The notes beneath the pieces were generated by a model. It ran no database searches. It worked only from the letters and a program-made list of their open reading frames with translations, and had not been told where the DNA came from. Below are positions 49,632 to 59,111 of a stretch of 64,000 nucleotides of DNA, one piece after another. Each line of letters starts with the position of its first letter. Position 1 is the stretch's first letter. This DNA comes from Flavobacterium johnsoniae UW101 (GTDB lineage: Bacteria > Bacteroidota > Bacteroidia > Flavobacteriales > Flavobacteriaceae): contig NC_009441.1 in NCBI RefSeq assembly GCF_000016645.1, positions 3,906,001-3,970,000 on the forward strand. The letters run 5' to 3'. The position numbers and the translations under genes were made by a program.

Positions 49632-51548
49632 TTAATGATTTATCAAATCAATTATTCCCTTGTTCATTAAAATTTCAGATAACATATCAGATTCATAGCC
49701 CATCATTTTAGCTTTTCTAGCTTCTTTTAAAGCTTTTGCCGGATCTTTTAGTTTATAATACATTTCTCCCAGATTGCAGACAAAAATGGGTTCTTTAGGA
49801 TTTATTTCGATTGCTTTTTCAAAATAAGGAAGTGATTCTTCATAACGCAGTTCCCGATCTAAAATACAACCGTAATTATTGTAAATAAGAGCATTAACCG
49901 GTGGTTCATGTTCCGTTTTTGCAATAAAGTAATCTCTTTTACTGTAACAAGTTTCAAAACCTTTTGTATACCAAAGTATTCGTGCTTCCAGAAAATAAGC
50001 CGATGCATATTGAGGATCTATAACTTGTAAAGCTTCGCAATTCTTTTGGGCGGCTTTATAATTTTTCGCAAAAACAAAATCCCAGCCTTCTTTTAAAAGT
50101 GTACGTTTTGTATTGTCCATTCTTTTTTCAAGCAGTTCTTCGTCCATTTCCTTTTTGCGGTATTCATCAATTTCAATTTCCCAATCCTTAAAAAGAACTT
50201 TTTTTGCATTGGAAGAAATTGTAAAAACAAGATCTTTTGGATTACTGTCTTTAAAATCAAGAGAAAACAAAACCCTGTTTTCAAAATCATCAGGTAAAAC
50301 CTGTTCAATAAACTGATTTAGTTTTTGTGTATTTATGTGCAGTTTCAGCCACGGAAATAAATAGGAACCTCTATAAACAAATGTGATTTTTTTAGGCAGA
50401 TAACGCGGTGAAATTTCTGCTGCAGCTTTTTCTATCTTGTAATTTCTAAAATTTATGTCGGTAATTTCCAAATAATGATTTTCATCTAAACCTGAAAACT
50501 CTAAATTCCAAATTACTGATTTATCTTTCAGTTCGAAACGTTCCTGAATATTATTTGATTTTCTGATGCTTTCAATTAACTGAGAAAAATGCTCTTTGTT
50601 ATTATAATATTTATGACTAAGCTGATGTGTTATAATTTTTTCATTCTTTTCTTCTTCACTTATTTCGGTTGGTTTATTAGTCGAAAAGTCAAGCAAAACC
50701 TTGTCATCATTATATAATTTAAAACCTCCGTTTAGATAAATATGAAGATAAGTGCGTTTTATTTTTTGTCCTCTAATGTTTTTGGATTCATTCAAAGGAT
50801 ATTTCTCTTCTTCGAGTTTTAATTTATTAAAAGGGAAAGGAATATTGATTTTATAATATTGATCTTCGATTATAGAATACCATGAAATTTCAAAACGATC
50901 TGTATCAAAAGGAATATGAATTAAACCTGAAAAAGCAGATTGCTGCAAATGATAATATTTAGAAGATATTTCCATTTCTGCTAATTCTTGATCTGAATAA
51001 AATGGAATATTATTTTCTACTTCTATATCAGAAATTAAATGTTTACCCGAATTTATAAAGGCAATCGAATCAATATACATAAGATGTTCTCTGTCGTGAT
51101 AAACACTAAATGAGGCTTTTAAATAAGTATTAGCCAAACGAACTTTTGCATAATAATGCGACCCGAAATAATAAGTATAATAAACTATTGGCGTTCCCAG
51201 CAGAATGGTTAACCAGATTGAAAAATACAAACCGTTAAATAGTGCTGTTTTTTGATACTGCACCAAAGCATAAACACCATAATCTGCAAAGAGTAAAAAT
51301 GCTGTGAGAAGAAAAACTCCTGTCAGGAATTCTAAAGTAATTCCGGCGCGGGATCTTCCATAATAATAAAAGTAAAAATAACCGCACCAGGCAAGTGCTG
51401 CATTAAAAAACACTGCAAATCCCAGTCCGATAAAATAAAGCAGTACATAACTTATAAGTGTGGCCGCACACAATAATCCGACTGGAAAGAAAATTTCGCC
51501 GCTAAAATAAACGGGATCAACTTTTTTATACGAACGGTAAGTTTTCAT
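49632..51548 (-). CDS. TPR-containing multi-span membrane protein
   Basis: The 638-residue protein has about five hydrophobic segments in its first 140 residues (inner membrane), a long soluble region of unknown family, and a C-terminal TPR array (about 480-630: YAAQKNCEALQVIDPQYASAY type, then YEESLPYFEKAIEINPKEPIF) for protein contacts. No signal peptide is needed. It is upstream of the 130-residue gene and shares a palindromic upstream site with it. Its role may be in envelope stress sensing or assembly, but this is inference from shape only. Confidence 0.65.
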   Translation of the reverse strand: MKTYRSYKKVDPVYFSGEIFFPVGLLCAATLISYVLLYFIGLGFAVFFNAALAWCGYFYFYYYGRSRAGITLEFLTGVFLLTAFLLFADYGVYALVQYQKTALFNGLYFSIWLTILLGTPIVYYTYYFGSHYYAKVRLANTYLKASFSVYHDREHLMYIDSIAFINSGKHLISDIEVENNIPFYSDQELAEMEISSKYYHLQQSAFSGLIHIPFDTDRFEISWYSIIEDQYYKINIPFPFNKLKLEEEKYPLNESKNIRGQKIKRTYLHIYLNGGFKLYNDDKVLLDFSTNKPTEISEEEKNEKIITHQLSHKYYNNKEHFSQLIESIRKSNNIQERFELKDKSVIWNLEFSGLDENHYLEITDINFRNYKIEKAAAEISPRYLPKKITFVYRGSYLFPWLKLHINTQKLNQFIEQVLPDDFENRVLFSLDFKDSNPKDLVFTISSNAKKVLFKDWEIEIDEYRKKEMDEELLEKRMDNTKRTLLKEGWDFVFAKNYKAAQKNCEALQVIDPQYASAYFLEARILWYTKGFETCYSKRDYFIAKTEHEPPVNALIYNNYGCILDRELRYEESLPYFEKAIEINPKEPIFVCNLGEMYYKLKDPAKALKEARKAKMMGYESDMLSEILMNKGIIDLINH

Positions 51549-51602
51549 GATATTCTTGAGTTAAAAAAGCAAATGTAAAGGTTCGCTAAACCACATAAGT
51601 CA

Positions 51603-51617
51603 TCATAAATAGTGATT
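51603..51617. promoter_or_regulatory. ATCACTAT-type palindrome, copy 2
   Basis: ATCATAAATAGTGAT, 55 bp upstream of the TPR gene. It shares TAAATAGTGATTTTTA with copy 1 and is at the same distance from its gene. Confidence 0.5.
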
Positions 51618-51642
51618 TTTAAAAAGTAATATTCAAAAAAAA

Positions 51643-51673
51643 ACAGAAGTAATTTTAAAAATTACTTCTGTTA
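51643..51673 (-). terminator. Terminator of the DUF4374 gene
   Basis: Perfect arms AACAGAAGTAATT (51643-51655) and AATTACTTCTGTT (51661-51673), with long A/T runs outside. It lies between the DUF4374 gene and the TPR gene, both on the minus strand. Confidence 0.8.
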
Positions 51674-51718
51674 AAAAAAATAGTATTTAGGGCTAAATAT
51701 CTAAGACAAAACTTAAAA

Positions 51719-52984
51719 TTAGTCTTTGATGATGTTAAATCCTTGGATTCTTCCGCTTTCTTTTAAACGGAAAGTTTCTTTAATTTCTTTTGTTACAGGG
51801 TTATACTGATTAACTCCTGAAAAACCATCTGTAGTGCTGTTTGATAAGAAATAGATTTCTCCGTTATGGAAAAATGGATTTTGAGTTGTATAGAAATTAT
51901 CCGGCGGGATATTTAAACGAGTTGCTTTTTTAGTCGTAACATCGATTTCATTCCAGAACCAAACATCGTCTCTGTATCTAACTCCGTGCTGTCCGCCTCC
52001 ATAGTAAGAAACAGCTCTTGATGGAATTGTAGTATAAATTTTGTTGTTGTAAGCAAAAAGTCTGTTGAATTCAGCAGGAAATTGGTATGATTTCATGTCA
52101 ATTGCAAACGTAGTATCAAAATTAACTTCTCCTTTTTTAATTCTAAGAATTTTTGAAGAATAGTCGCTTGGCTGCGTTTTCATGTCTCCAACAGAAGCAA
52201 AATATAAATCTCCTGTAACTTCGTCTAAACTCCATAAAACGTGGTCAATAAATACACCTAAATTTGTTGTATTACCCATTTTTGTAACGTTTTCGATTTT
52301 CTTAGCAGTTAAATCATACACTGCAATAGCAACTTCTTTTACTACTGGAGTTACCTGCCAGTTTCCTGAAGCTTTGTCTCCCAATAATAAATCTAAGTAT
52401 AGTTTATTTTCTCTTTTTGCAATTATCAACTGCCCAATTGACTCTAATGGCTGTCCTTCTGAAAGTGAAGTAAAATCAATTTCTCCTGTTCTCTCCATTG
52501 TAGCTGGGTTGAAAGTCTGAAGTTTTAAACCTCCTCTTACTCTATCCCAGTAGTATCCTTCTGTTGCGCTGGCAATTAAAAAATTAGTTTCGTAAGCATT
52601 AGAAAGAGATGGTAAAAATCCCTGATCTACCACTTTACCAGATGCATCAAGACCCATTTTGTTAATTCCTTGTTTTGCATTTGAAACATCATTTACTTTA
52701 AAAAGACTTTTTTCAAATGTTCTTCCTCCTAAAGAAGAAGTTACCTGCAAAAATGGCAATCCAGAAAGGTTGATTTCTCTTGATTTGTTATCTTTTAATG
52801 CATAAACACCACCGCTCCAGTTAGCAGAACCATTGTATATAATCCAAGTTTCGTTTTTTGGTAAAGTATCGTCGTTATTTCCGTTGTCCGGAGTGTTGTT
52901 ATCATCATTGCTGCTGCAAGAAAATAAAAGCATACAAGCAGCGATTACTGCCAGTACTGAACGAAGTGAGTTGCTTCTTTTCAT
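51719..52984 (-). CDS. DUF4374 lipoprotein, XusB-like xenosiderophore-binding protein
   Basis: The 421-residue lipoprotein (LLFSC lipobox, Cys23) matches DUF4374, the family of the Bacteroides siderophore-binding protein XusB, a propeller that captures ferri-enterobactin at the cell surface. Visible pattern: an Asn/Asp-rich linker after Cys23 (SSNDDNNTPDNGNND), NETWIIYNGSANWSGGVYAL, YYWDRVRGGLKLQ and the ending VTKEIKETFRLKESGRI. It is 25 bp downstream of the TonB receptor gene, as xusB is of xusA. A XusC-type PepSY membrane protein is not seen. Assignment is by family and order; ligand identity is inferred. Confidence 0.82.
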   Translation of the reverse strand: MKRSNSLRSVLAVIAACMLLFSCSSNDDNNTPDNGNNDDTLPKNETWIIYNGSANWSGGVYALKDNKSREINLSGLPFLQVTSSLGGRTFEKSLFKVNDVSNAKQGINKMGLDASGKVVDQGFLPSLSNAYETNFLIASATEGYYWDRVRGGLKLQTFNPATMERTGEIDFTSLSEGQPLESIGQLIIAKRENKLYLDLLLGDKASGNWQVTPVVKEVAIAVYDLTAKKIENVTKMGNTTNLGVFIDHVLWSLDEVTGDLYFASVGDMKTQPSDYSSKILRIKKGEVNFDTTFAIDMKSYQFPAEFNRLFAYNNKIYTTIPSRAVSYYGGGQHGVRYRDDVWFWNEIDVTTKKATRLNIPPDNFYTTQNPFFHNGEIYFLSNSTTDGFSGVNQYNPVTKEIKETFRLKESGRIQGFNIIKD

Positions 52985-53009
52985 AGTTGATCTGATTTAT
53001 TGGTTTTAT

Positions 53010-55376
53010 TTAAAAAAAATTATAAACTAACTTAAGGTGGAATGATCTTCCGGGTCTCTGTACATTAAAGTTGTCATACAGTCGTACATCTCCAACATTC
53101 CTGCATTCTGCTGAAACCGTTGTTTTTTTATCGGCAAAATGATAATAAACTCCAACATCATTAGAAAACTGTCCTATTCTGCCGTCATCAGGAATAATTA
53201 ATGAAGTTTGAAAATCTTTTACCGGACCAAATAAAGAGGGTTCCTGACTTTTTGGTATTTCTACTAAGAAAAATCTATGGGTATAATTGGCATTCCAGGT
53301 AAAATTTAGACTGTCCTCATTTTTGAAAACATTTTTGAAAAAAGTATTTGCCCAAAAGTTTCCAAACAAAAACGGAATATTAGGAACTCTCGAATCATTT
53401 AAGTATGCATATCTAGACTCACTCTCAATTCTTCGAAGGTCCTGATAGGTCATATTAAACCCTATGTTCAGCCATTTTACTGGAGCATAATTAGTTTCAA
53501 ACTCAAAACCTTTTACTGTAGAATTCTCATAATTGATGTATCGGTTAAACGGAATATCAAGCTGTAAAAAGATAATATCCTGTACTTTTCTGTAGAATAA
53601 ATTAGCCGAAAAGGTTAAACTGCTGTTTTCTTTGAGTATCGAATACTGACCGCTTAAATTTAGATTATGGCTTTTTTCAGGATTAAGATCTAAGTTTTCT
53701 TTAACCAGTCTGGCATCTCCAAAAATCTCGTATTCATCTGGAAGACGTGTGGCATATTCATAAGAAAATTTCAATAGATAATTATTTTGCTCCCATTTCA
53801 ACCCTCCCAAATATCCAAACTGGCTGTCTTCTTTTGAGGATTGCCACGCAAAACCAAATTTGTCAGTTGTGTAGCCTTCTGCATTATAATGGTAGTATTT
53901 TGCTGCCACAATGCTTTCGAGCTTTTTATCCAGAAATAAGGAACGCCACGCAAATGCCATATTATCTTTTCGATACGTTGCCGGAACCGTTAAAACATCA
54001 ATACCGGTAACTATAGAAACGGCACCTAGAGGATCGCTCCCTTTTCTTCTTTGAGAATAATATAATTCACTAAATTCTAAAAAGTTACGATCAGAAAGTT
54101 CATATTCCATATTCAATCTCGATGAAACAAAATTGAATTTCATTCGCTGGTCATTTCCAGTTCTTATCTCTCCCGGCTGAAATTTTAAATTGTAAGTTTC
54201 GCCAAGCCAATTGTAACGCAATCTTGTTGTATCAATAAACTTGGTATTAAAATGACTGTAATTGGTTAAAAAAGAAACCTTTAGTTTATCGTTAAAAAAC
54301 TTCTTACGATAATTAATCATTCCCGTATAATTTTGTTCTTTTGAAAATGCCTTTCCGTAAACACTTACCATTCCAGCATCATTTTGAATCTGTTTGTAGA
54401 AATCAGAATAAATTAAGGTCAAACGAATATCATCTGCCCATGATTTTTCTTTTAATCCAATAAATGCTTCTCCGTAATTAGATCTCGTCATGTCGTGGAA
54501 ACGTTTTACATCTCTCTCGACATTTTCAATTGGAACACGTACTTTGTAATTATTATCAGAATAATTAAAAGAACCGTTAAAACCTCCGTAAAAATTCTTT
54601 TTATTTTGAAGATAAAGATTGGCTGTAGCGCGATGTGTATTAAAAGAAGCGACTTCATACGATACTTCGGCAAAATCTTTATTAGAAGTTCTGGTAACAA
54701 GATTAACGCCTCCGCCCAATGCATCAGAAGCCAGATAAACCGGCATAACACCTTTGTAAATTTCAACACGGTCAAGCATATTTACAGGAATTGTTCCAAG
54801 GCTGAAACCATGTCCGAACAACTCAATTGGGATTCCGTCTTTAAAAATACGAACCGCTTTGCCCTGAAGTCCGCCAAGATTGACCTGCACCTGAGAGCCA
54901 ATATTTCCATTAGTTCTTATTTTTACTCCAGAAGCTCTGTTTAAAAAATCACCGACATCGCCCGCTTTGTCATACTGCTTTTTAAAATCGATAACCTGAA
55001 CTGAAAAAGGAGATTCTTCAATCTGTTTTTTTACGCTTTTGTTTTGAACGGTAACTTCTTTTAAATTTGCCGATTCACTGTTGGATGAATCTAAACGAAA
55101 TGTAAAATGATTATCCTGACCGCAGGCAACAGAAACGGTTTGTCTGGATTTTATAAGATCATTTTTTACAATTTCAATTGTATAATTTCCATCAGTAAGT
55201 GAAAGTTCCAGAATACCTGAATTATTACTGGTTCCCATTGGTTTATTATTAACCAAAATGGTGAAGCCTGAGGCTGGATTTCCGAGATTATCTTCAATAT
55301 GAATATATACCGGGCAGGCATTTGCAGAGAACAAGCCAACCAGAAACATAAACATAAGGTTTAATTTAAATGTCAA
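53010..55376 (-). CDS. TonB-dependent receptor, XusA-like siderophore receptor
   Basis: The 788-residue protein has a signal peptide ending SANA, an N-terminal carboxypeptidase-like Ig domain (about 22-95: GTSNNSGILELSLTDGNYTIEI), then a plug domain (NRASGVKIRTNGNIGSQVQV, VEIYKGVMPVYLASDALGGGV in parts) and a 22-strand barrel ending in KLVYNFF. With the DUF4374 lipoprotein downstream and the PchR-like regulator divergent, this is the arrangement of the xenosiderophore-uptake (Xus) system. A candidate Fur box lies 9-31 bp upstream of the start codon. The function, uptake of iron bound to foreign siderophores, is inferred. Confidence 0.88.
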   Translation of the reverse strand: MTFKLNLMFMFLVGLFSANACPVYIHIEDNLGNPASGFTILVNNKPMGTSNNSGILELSLTDGNYTIEIVKNDLIKSRQTVSVACGQDNHFTFRLDSSNSESANLKEVTVQNKSVKKQIEESPFSVQVIDFKKQYDKAGDVGDFLNRASGVKIRTNGNIGSQVQVNLGGLQGKAVRIFKDGIPIELFGHGFSLGTIPVNMLDRVEIYKGVMPVYLASDALGGGVNLVTRTSNKDFAEVSYEVASFNTHRATANLYLQNKKNFYGGFNGSFNYSDNNYKVRVPIENVERDVKRFHDMTRSNYGEAFIGLKEKSWADDIRLTLIYSDFYKQIQNDAGMVSVYGKAFSKEQNYTGMINYRKKFFNDKLKVSFLTNYSHFNTKFIDTTRLRYNWLGETYNLKFQPGEIRTGNDQRMKFNFVSSRLNMEYELSDRNFLEFSELYYSQRRKGSDPLGAVSIVTGIDVLTVPATYRKDNMAFAWRSLFLDKKLESIVAAKYYHYNAEGYTTDKFGFAWQSSKEDSQFGYLGGLKWEQNNYLLKFSYEYATRLPDEYEIFGDARLVKENLDLNPEKSHNLNLSGQYSILKENSSLTFSANLFYRKVQDIIFLQLDIPFNRYINYENSTVKGFEFETNYAPVKWLNIGFNMTYQDLRRIESESRYAYLNDSRVPNIPFLFGNFWANTFFKNVFKNEDSLNFTWNANYTHRFFLVEIPKSQEPSLFGPVKDFQTSLIIPDDGRIGQFSNDVGVYYHFADKKTTVSAECRNVGDVRLYDNFNVQRPGRSFHLKLVYNFF

Positions 55377-55384
55377 AGCTGTTT

Positions 55385-55426
55385 TTATTTAAACTTATTA
55401 TAAATTATATTTGCAGTGCAAAAGTA
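55385..55426. promoter_or_regulatory. Divergent xusA-like / AraC promoters with candidate Fur box
   Basis: 55385-55407 is a 23-bp site TTATTTAAACTT-ATTATAAATTA, close to the boxes at 46575 and 61830. It overlaps the plus-strand -7 box TATATTTG (55406-55413) of the AraC gene. For the minus-strand receptor, CAAAAGTA (55419-55426) is a -7 box in reverse, identical to the one at 61798-61805, and the Fur box would lie just downstream of its start site. Confidence 0.55.
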
Positions 55427-55491
55427 TTTGATTACCGATGGATGCATTTATGAAAGTGGAAGTTTTAATTATGAATTTAGAAGTATAAGGA

Positions 55492-56484
55492 ATGGCATTT
55501 AAAATTGATTCTAATGACTTTGCGGATTTTCTGGAAGTGGATGAAAAGCCAGATCTGGAACTGTCCAGGATAGAAATTCAGGATGAAAAAGATATAAAAT
55601 TTGCCACACCAAAAGGCGATATTTTATTTCATGAACATACTATTACAGATGAATTATCTATTCTGCAGGGAAATTATCAATTGTATGACGATGTTGCTAT
55701 TTCTGGTCATGGAGATTCTCCGCTGTTAGAAATGCACTTTAACCTTACCAATCAAAAAATTGGATATATAAATCCGGGTTCTTCTAAAGGTTATGCTTCA
55801 CCAATGTCCGGCAATATTACTTTTCTTTCAGCCGAAGACAACCATGCAAAAATCGACTTCAAAAAAGATATTATTTACAATACGTTTGATATTCATCTTC
55901 CTTTAAATGTGCTTACTAAATATGAGGGAGAGTCTAAAGTAATGGACAGTTTTCTCAATAATATTCAGAAAAACAGCAGTAATGCTTTAGCTAAAAATGA
56001 AATAAAAATAAGTGCTAAAATATTCAGCGTTATAGAAGATATTAAAAACTGTTTTTATCGAGGCCTGACTCGAAAAATCTACATGGAATCTAAAGTCTAT
56101 GAACTTATTGCTTTAAGTCATCATAATTTAGATATCGAAAAACAATCCCGAAACTTAGCCGGCGATGATGTGGAAAAAATAAAGTTTGCAGCGCAGTTAA
56201 TCCGTGAAAATATTGATAATCCGTTTACAATTGTAGAACTGGCAAGAAAAGTGGGCGTGAACCAAACCAAGCTGAAAGAAGGTTTTAAAACTGTTTTTGG
56301 CGATACCGTTTTTGGCTATCTGCAGGAAATCAGAATGAATAAAGCCAGACATTATTTATCAGACACTTCACTATCAATTCAGGAAATAAGCCACCTTTCC
56401 GGTTATCAAAATGTTTCTAATTTTAGTATTGCTTTTAAAAGAATTTTCGGCTATCCGCCTACTAAATTGAGGCTTAAGGTTTAG
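55492..56484 (+). CDS. AraC-family regulator, PchR-like siderophore sensor
   Basis: The 330-residue protein has a C-terminal AraC domain (about 230-330: DNPFTIVELARKVGVNQTKLKEGFKTVFG in parts, then LSIQEISHLSGYQNVSNFSIAFKRIFGYPP). Its N-terminal sensing domain follows the PchR type, which binds siderophore-iron complexes. Divergence from the XusA/XusB-like pair (115 bp) makes it the likely activator of their expression when the cognate siderophore is present. Combined Fur and AraC control is typical for xenosiderophore systems. The exact ligand is unknown. Confidence 0.87.
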   Translation: MAFKIDSNDFADFLEVDEKPDLELSRIEIQDEKDIKFATPKGDILFHEHTITDELSILQGNYQLYDDVAISGHGDSPLLEMHFNLTNQKIGYINPGSSKGYASPMSGNITFLSAEDNHAKIDFKKDIIYNTFDIHLPLNVLTKYEGESKVMDSFLNNIQKNSSNALAKNEIKISAKIFSVIEDIKNCFYRGLTRKIYMESKVYELIALSHHNLDIEKQSRNLAGDDVEKIKFAAQLIRENIDNPFTIVELARKVGVNQTKLKEGFKTVFGDTVFGYLQEIRMNKARHYLSDTSLSIQEISHLSGYQNVSNFSIAFKRIFGYPPTKLRLKV

Positions 56485-56788
56485 TATTCCGTTTACAGTC
56501 GCAGTATTCAGTTGCAGTTTATAGTGTTTTGCTAGATATTGAAATTTAACCGCAAAGCACGCTAAGATTTTTATCTTATTTTACCTAAAGACCGCAAAGT
56601 ACGCAAAGCTGTATATCAATAAAGCTTTGCGTACTTTGCGATTTTGTGAAATTCTATTGGCAAATTCTTAGCGTACTTTGCGGTTAAAAAACCCAATACT
56701 AAAAATTTTTAAGGTATATTTAAGTTCTAAAAAACTTCCTGAACAGATATGTATTCGTAAATTAGCAAATACAAAAAACATATTTTAA
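56485..56788. repeat. Intergenic region with nested palindromes
   Basis: No gene is present. The outer arms, 56546-56567 and 56666-56687, match at 21 of 22 positions (TTAACCGCAAAG... with GCACGCTAAGA). Inner arms 56593-56610 and 56623-56640 are perfect (CGCAAAGTACGCAAAGCT). The region can form a cruciform within a cruciform. The CGCAAAG words are shared with 43552-43653. Confidence 0.78.
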
Positions 56789-57625
56789 ATGACAGTACTT
56801 ACTTTTACCCTGATTATGCTTCTTGGGGCTTGTTTAGCCGGTTTTATTGGATCATTATCAGGCTTAGGCGGCGGTATCATTATTATCCCGCTTTTAACAA
56901 TTATTCTTGGTGTTGATATTCATTATGCAATTGGTGCCGCTTTAGTTTCGGTAATTGCTACTTCTTCAGGATCGGCGGCGGCTTATGTAAAGGAAGGGAT
57001 TACCAATATGCGTCTCGGTATTTTTCTTGAAATCGCCACCACAATTGGAGCCGTTTGCGGCGCATTGCTTTCTACGATCGCTCCTACTTCATTCATCGCC
57101 GTTTTATTTGGACTTACACTAATTTTTTCTGCTATTAATTCACTTCGAAAGAAAGAAGAACATATTGTTTTAGAATCGAGTCCGCTGGCAAAAAAGCTAA
57201 AATTAAACGGAACTTATCCAACACACGAAGGCGAAGTTGTAAGTTACGGAACCAAAAACGTAATTGGCGGTTTCAGTATGATGGGAATTGCCGGAATGAT
57301 GTCGGGTTTATTAGGAATTGGTTCTGGCGCTTTTAAAGTAATTGCCATGGATAATATTATGAGAATTCCGTTTAAGGTTTCTACTACTACAAGTAACTTT
57401 ATGATGGGCGTTACAGCAATGGCAAGTTCTGTAATTTATATCCAAAAAGGATATATTGAACCTGGAATTTGTATGCCTGTGGTTATTGGCGTACTATTTG
57501 GCGCTATGGCCGGAGCTAAAGTTTTGGTGAAAACCAACCCAAAAAAATTAAGAATATTTTTTGCATGCCTGATTTTCGTACTGGCAGTTAATATGATCTA
57601 CAACGGAATTAATGGAAAAATCTAA
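56789..57625 (+). CDS. TauE/SafE-family sulfite/sulfonate exporter
   Basis: The 278-residue protein has eight membrane helices with the TSUP signatures GCLAGFIGSLSGLGGGIIIIPLL (helix 1-2 loop, cited in part) and a matching repeat MSGLLGIGSGAFKVIAMD in the second half. TSUP proteins move small oxyanions such as sulfite, sulfoacetate or taurine-derived ions across the inner membrane. It overlaps the DUF1634 gene by 14 bp. This pair is widely conserved in bacteria and probably forms a complex. The ion is unknown. Confidence 0.88.
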   Translation: MTVLTFTLIMLLGACLAGFIGSLSGLGGGIIIIPLLTIILGVDIHYAIGAALVSVIATSSGSAAAYVKEGITNMRLGIFLEIATTIGAVCGALLSTIAPTSFIAVLFGLTLIFSAINSLRKKEEHIVLESSPLAKKLKLNGTYPTHEGEVVSYGTKNVIGGFSMMGIAGMMSGLLGIGSGAFKVIAMDNIMRIPFKVSTTTSNFMMGVTAMASSVIYIQKGYIEPGICMPVVIGVLFGAMAGAKVLVKTNPKKLRIFFACLIFVLAVNMIYNGINGKI

Positions 57626-58019
57626 AGTTATGCAGCACGAAAAATTTGGAGAAAAAGATTTTCAAACTATTATTGGAAACTTATTGCGTTATGGCGTCTG
57701 GATTTCATTATCAGTTGCTTTCATTGGCGGAATCGTATATTTAATGCACCACGGAAGCGAAATCGAAGATTATTCGGTTTTTAAGGAAAATGATCGAAAT
57801 ATTTTTGAAGTAATTTCAACAGTTGTCAATGGTGCAATTGATGGTCGAGGTGAATTTTTAATTTTCTTTGGAATCATATTATTGTTTTTAACACCTGTAT
57901 TTAGGGTTTTACTTTCATTGTTTTCATTTATGCTTGAAAAAGATTATCTGTATGTTGTAATTACATTAATTGTAATCCTGATTATTATTACAAGTATTTC
58001 ATTTGGTTTTTCACATTAA
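57612..58019 (+). CDS. DUF1634 membrane protein, partner of SafE
   Basis: The 135-residue protein has three membrane helices (about 28-50, 85-105 and 110-132) and fits DUF1634: FQTIIGNLLRYGVWISLSVAF, LIFFGIILLFLTPVFRVLLSLF. The start overlaps the SafE stop by 14 bp. It is nearly always found directly after a SafE-type transporter, so it is probably an accessory subunit. No catalytic motif. Confidence 0.88.
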   Translation: MEKSKVMQHEKFGEKDFQTIIGNLLRYGVWISLSVAFIGGIVYLMHHGSEIEDYSVFKENDRNIFEVISTVVNGAIDGRGEFLIFFGIILLFLTPVFRVLLSLFSFMLEKDYLYVVITLIVILIIITSISFGFSH

Positions 58020-58028
58020 AAATAGCCG

Positions 58029-58063
58029 TAAGCTTTAAGGCATAAAAAACAGCTTAAAGCTTA
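58029..58063. repeat. 11-bp inverted repeat
   Basis: Arms TAAGCTTTAAG (58029-58039) and CTTAAAGCTTA (58053-58063) lie between DUF1634 and the luciferase-like gene. There is no strong T-run, so termination is possible but not clear. Confidence 0.5.
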
Positions 58064-58088
58064 TAGCTTACCTAAAGCAAAAAATAGT

Positions 58089-59111
58089 ATGGAAATAGGA
58101 ATAGACAGCTTTGCTTCGGCAATGTATGGAGACAACAACACGCTAAGCAGTGTTGACGCCATGGAACAGCTTTTACAGAGAATTGAATTTGCTGATCAGT
58201 GCGGTCTGGATGTTTTTGGAATTGGAGAACATCATAAAAAAGAATTTCTGGACTCAGCTACAGCGGTTATTTTAAGTGCTGCTGCAGCGAGAACTAAAAA
58301 TATACGTCTGGCAAGTGCGGTAACGGTTTTAAGCGCTGCTGATCCTGTACGTGTTTATCAAAGTTTTGCAACATTAGATTTAATTTCTAAAGGAAGAGCT
58401 GAAATTGTTGTGGGTCGAGGATCTGCTATTGAAGCCTATCCCCTTTTCGGATTTGATCTTAAGGATTATGACGCGCTTTTTAAGGAAAAACTGGAATTAC
58501 TGCTTCAGGTTAGGGACAACGAATTTATAAACTGGTACGGAAAATTTCGTCCGGCATTAAACAATCAGCCCGTTTATCCGAGAGCTTTACAAGAAAAAAT
58601 GCCTGTCTGGCTTGGTGTTGGCGGTACTCCTGAATCTTTTATCAGAGCCGGAAGTCTGGGTTTACCTTTAATGGTCGCAGTAATAGGCGGACAAACACAT
58701 CGTTTTAGACCTTTAATTGATTTATATCGTGAGGCTGGTGAAGCAGCAGGTTTTAAACCGCATGAATTAAAAGTTGGTCTTCACTCTCCTGGATATGTGT
58801 CGAATACAACCGAAAAAGCAGTCGAAGAATACTATCCGGGTTATGCCGAATTGTGGACAAAATTAGGATATGAAAGAGGCTGGCCTCCAGTAACAAAAGG
58901 TAAATTTGATGGATTAATTGATGATCTGGGTGTTTTAATTGTTGGAAGCCCGGAAAGAGCTGCAGAGAAAATTTTACGTCACAGCGAAGCACTTGGCGGT
59001 GTAGAAAGATTTACTTTTCAAATGGATAACGCCGGATTAACACATTCGCAGTTAATGAACGCCATAGAACTTATAGGAACAAAACTGATTCCTTTAATTA
59101 GAAAAGGATAA
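58089..59111 (+). CDS. Luciferase-like (LLM) flavin monooxygenase
   Basis: The 340-residue protein is a bacterial-luciferase-like monooxygenase: FADQCGLDVFGIGEHHKKEFLDS, RAEIVVGRGS, MPVWLGVGGTPES and the LMVAVIGG region of the flavin site. The family generally uses reduced flavin to oxidise organosulfur, nitro or aldehyde compounds. With SafE upstream (another sulfur-linked protein) an organosulfur role is possible, but the 70-bp gap leaves co-transcription uncertain. No substrate can be named. Confidence 0.88.
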   Translation: MEIGIDSFASAMYGDNNTLSSVDAMEQLLQRIEFADQCGLDVFGIGEHHKKEFLDSATAVILSAAAARTKNIRLASAVTVLSAADPVRVYQSFATLDLISKGRAEIVVGRGSAIEAYPLFGFDLKDYDALFKEKLELLLQVRDNEFINWYGKFRPALNNQPVYPRALQEKMPVWLGVGGTPESFIRAGSLGLPLMVAVIGGQTHRFRPLIDLYREAGEAAGFKPHELKVGLHSPGYVSNTTEKAVEEYYPGYAELWTKLGYERGWPPVTKGKFDGLIDDLGVLIVGSPERAAEKILRHSEALGGVERFTFQMDNAGLTHSQLMNAIELIGTKLIPLIRKG

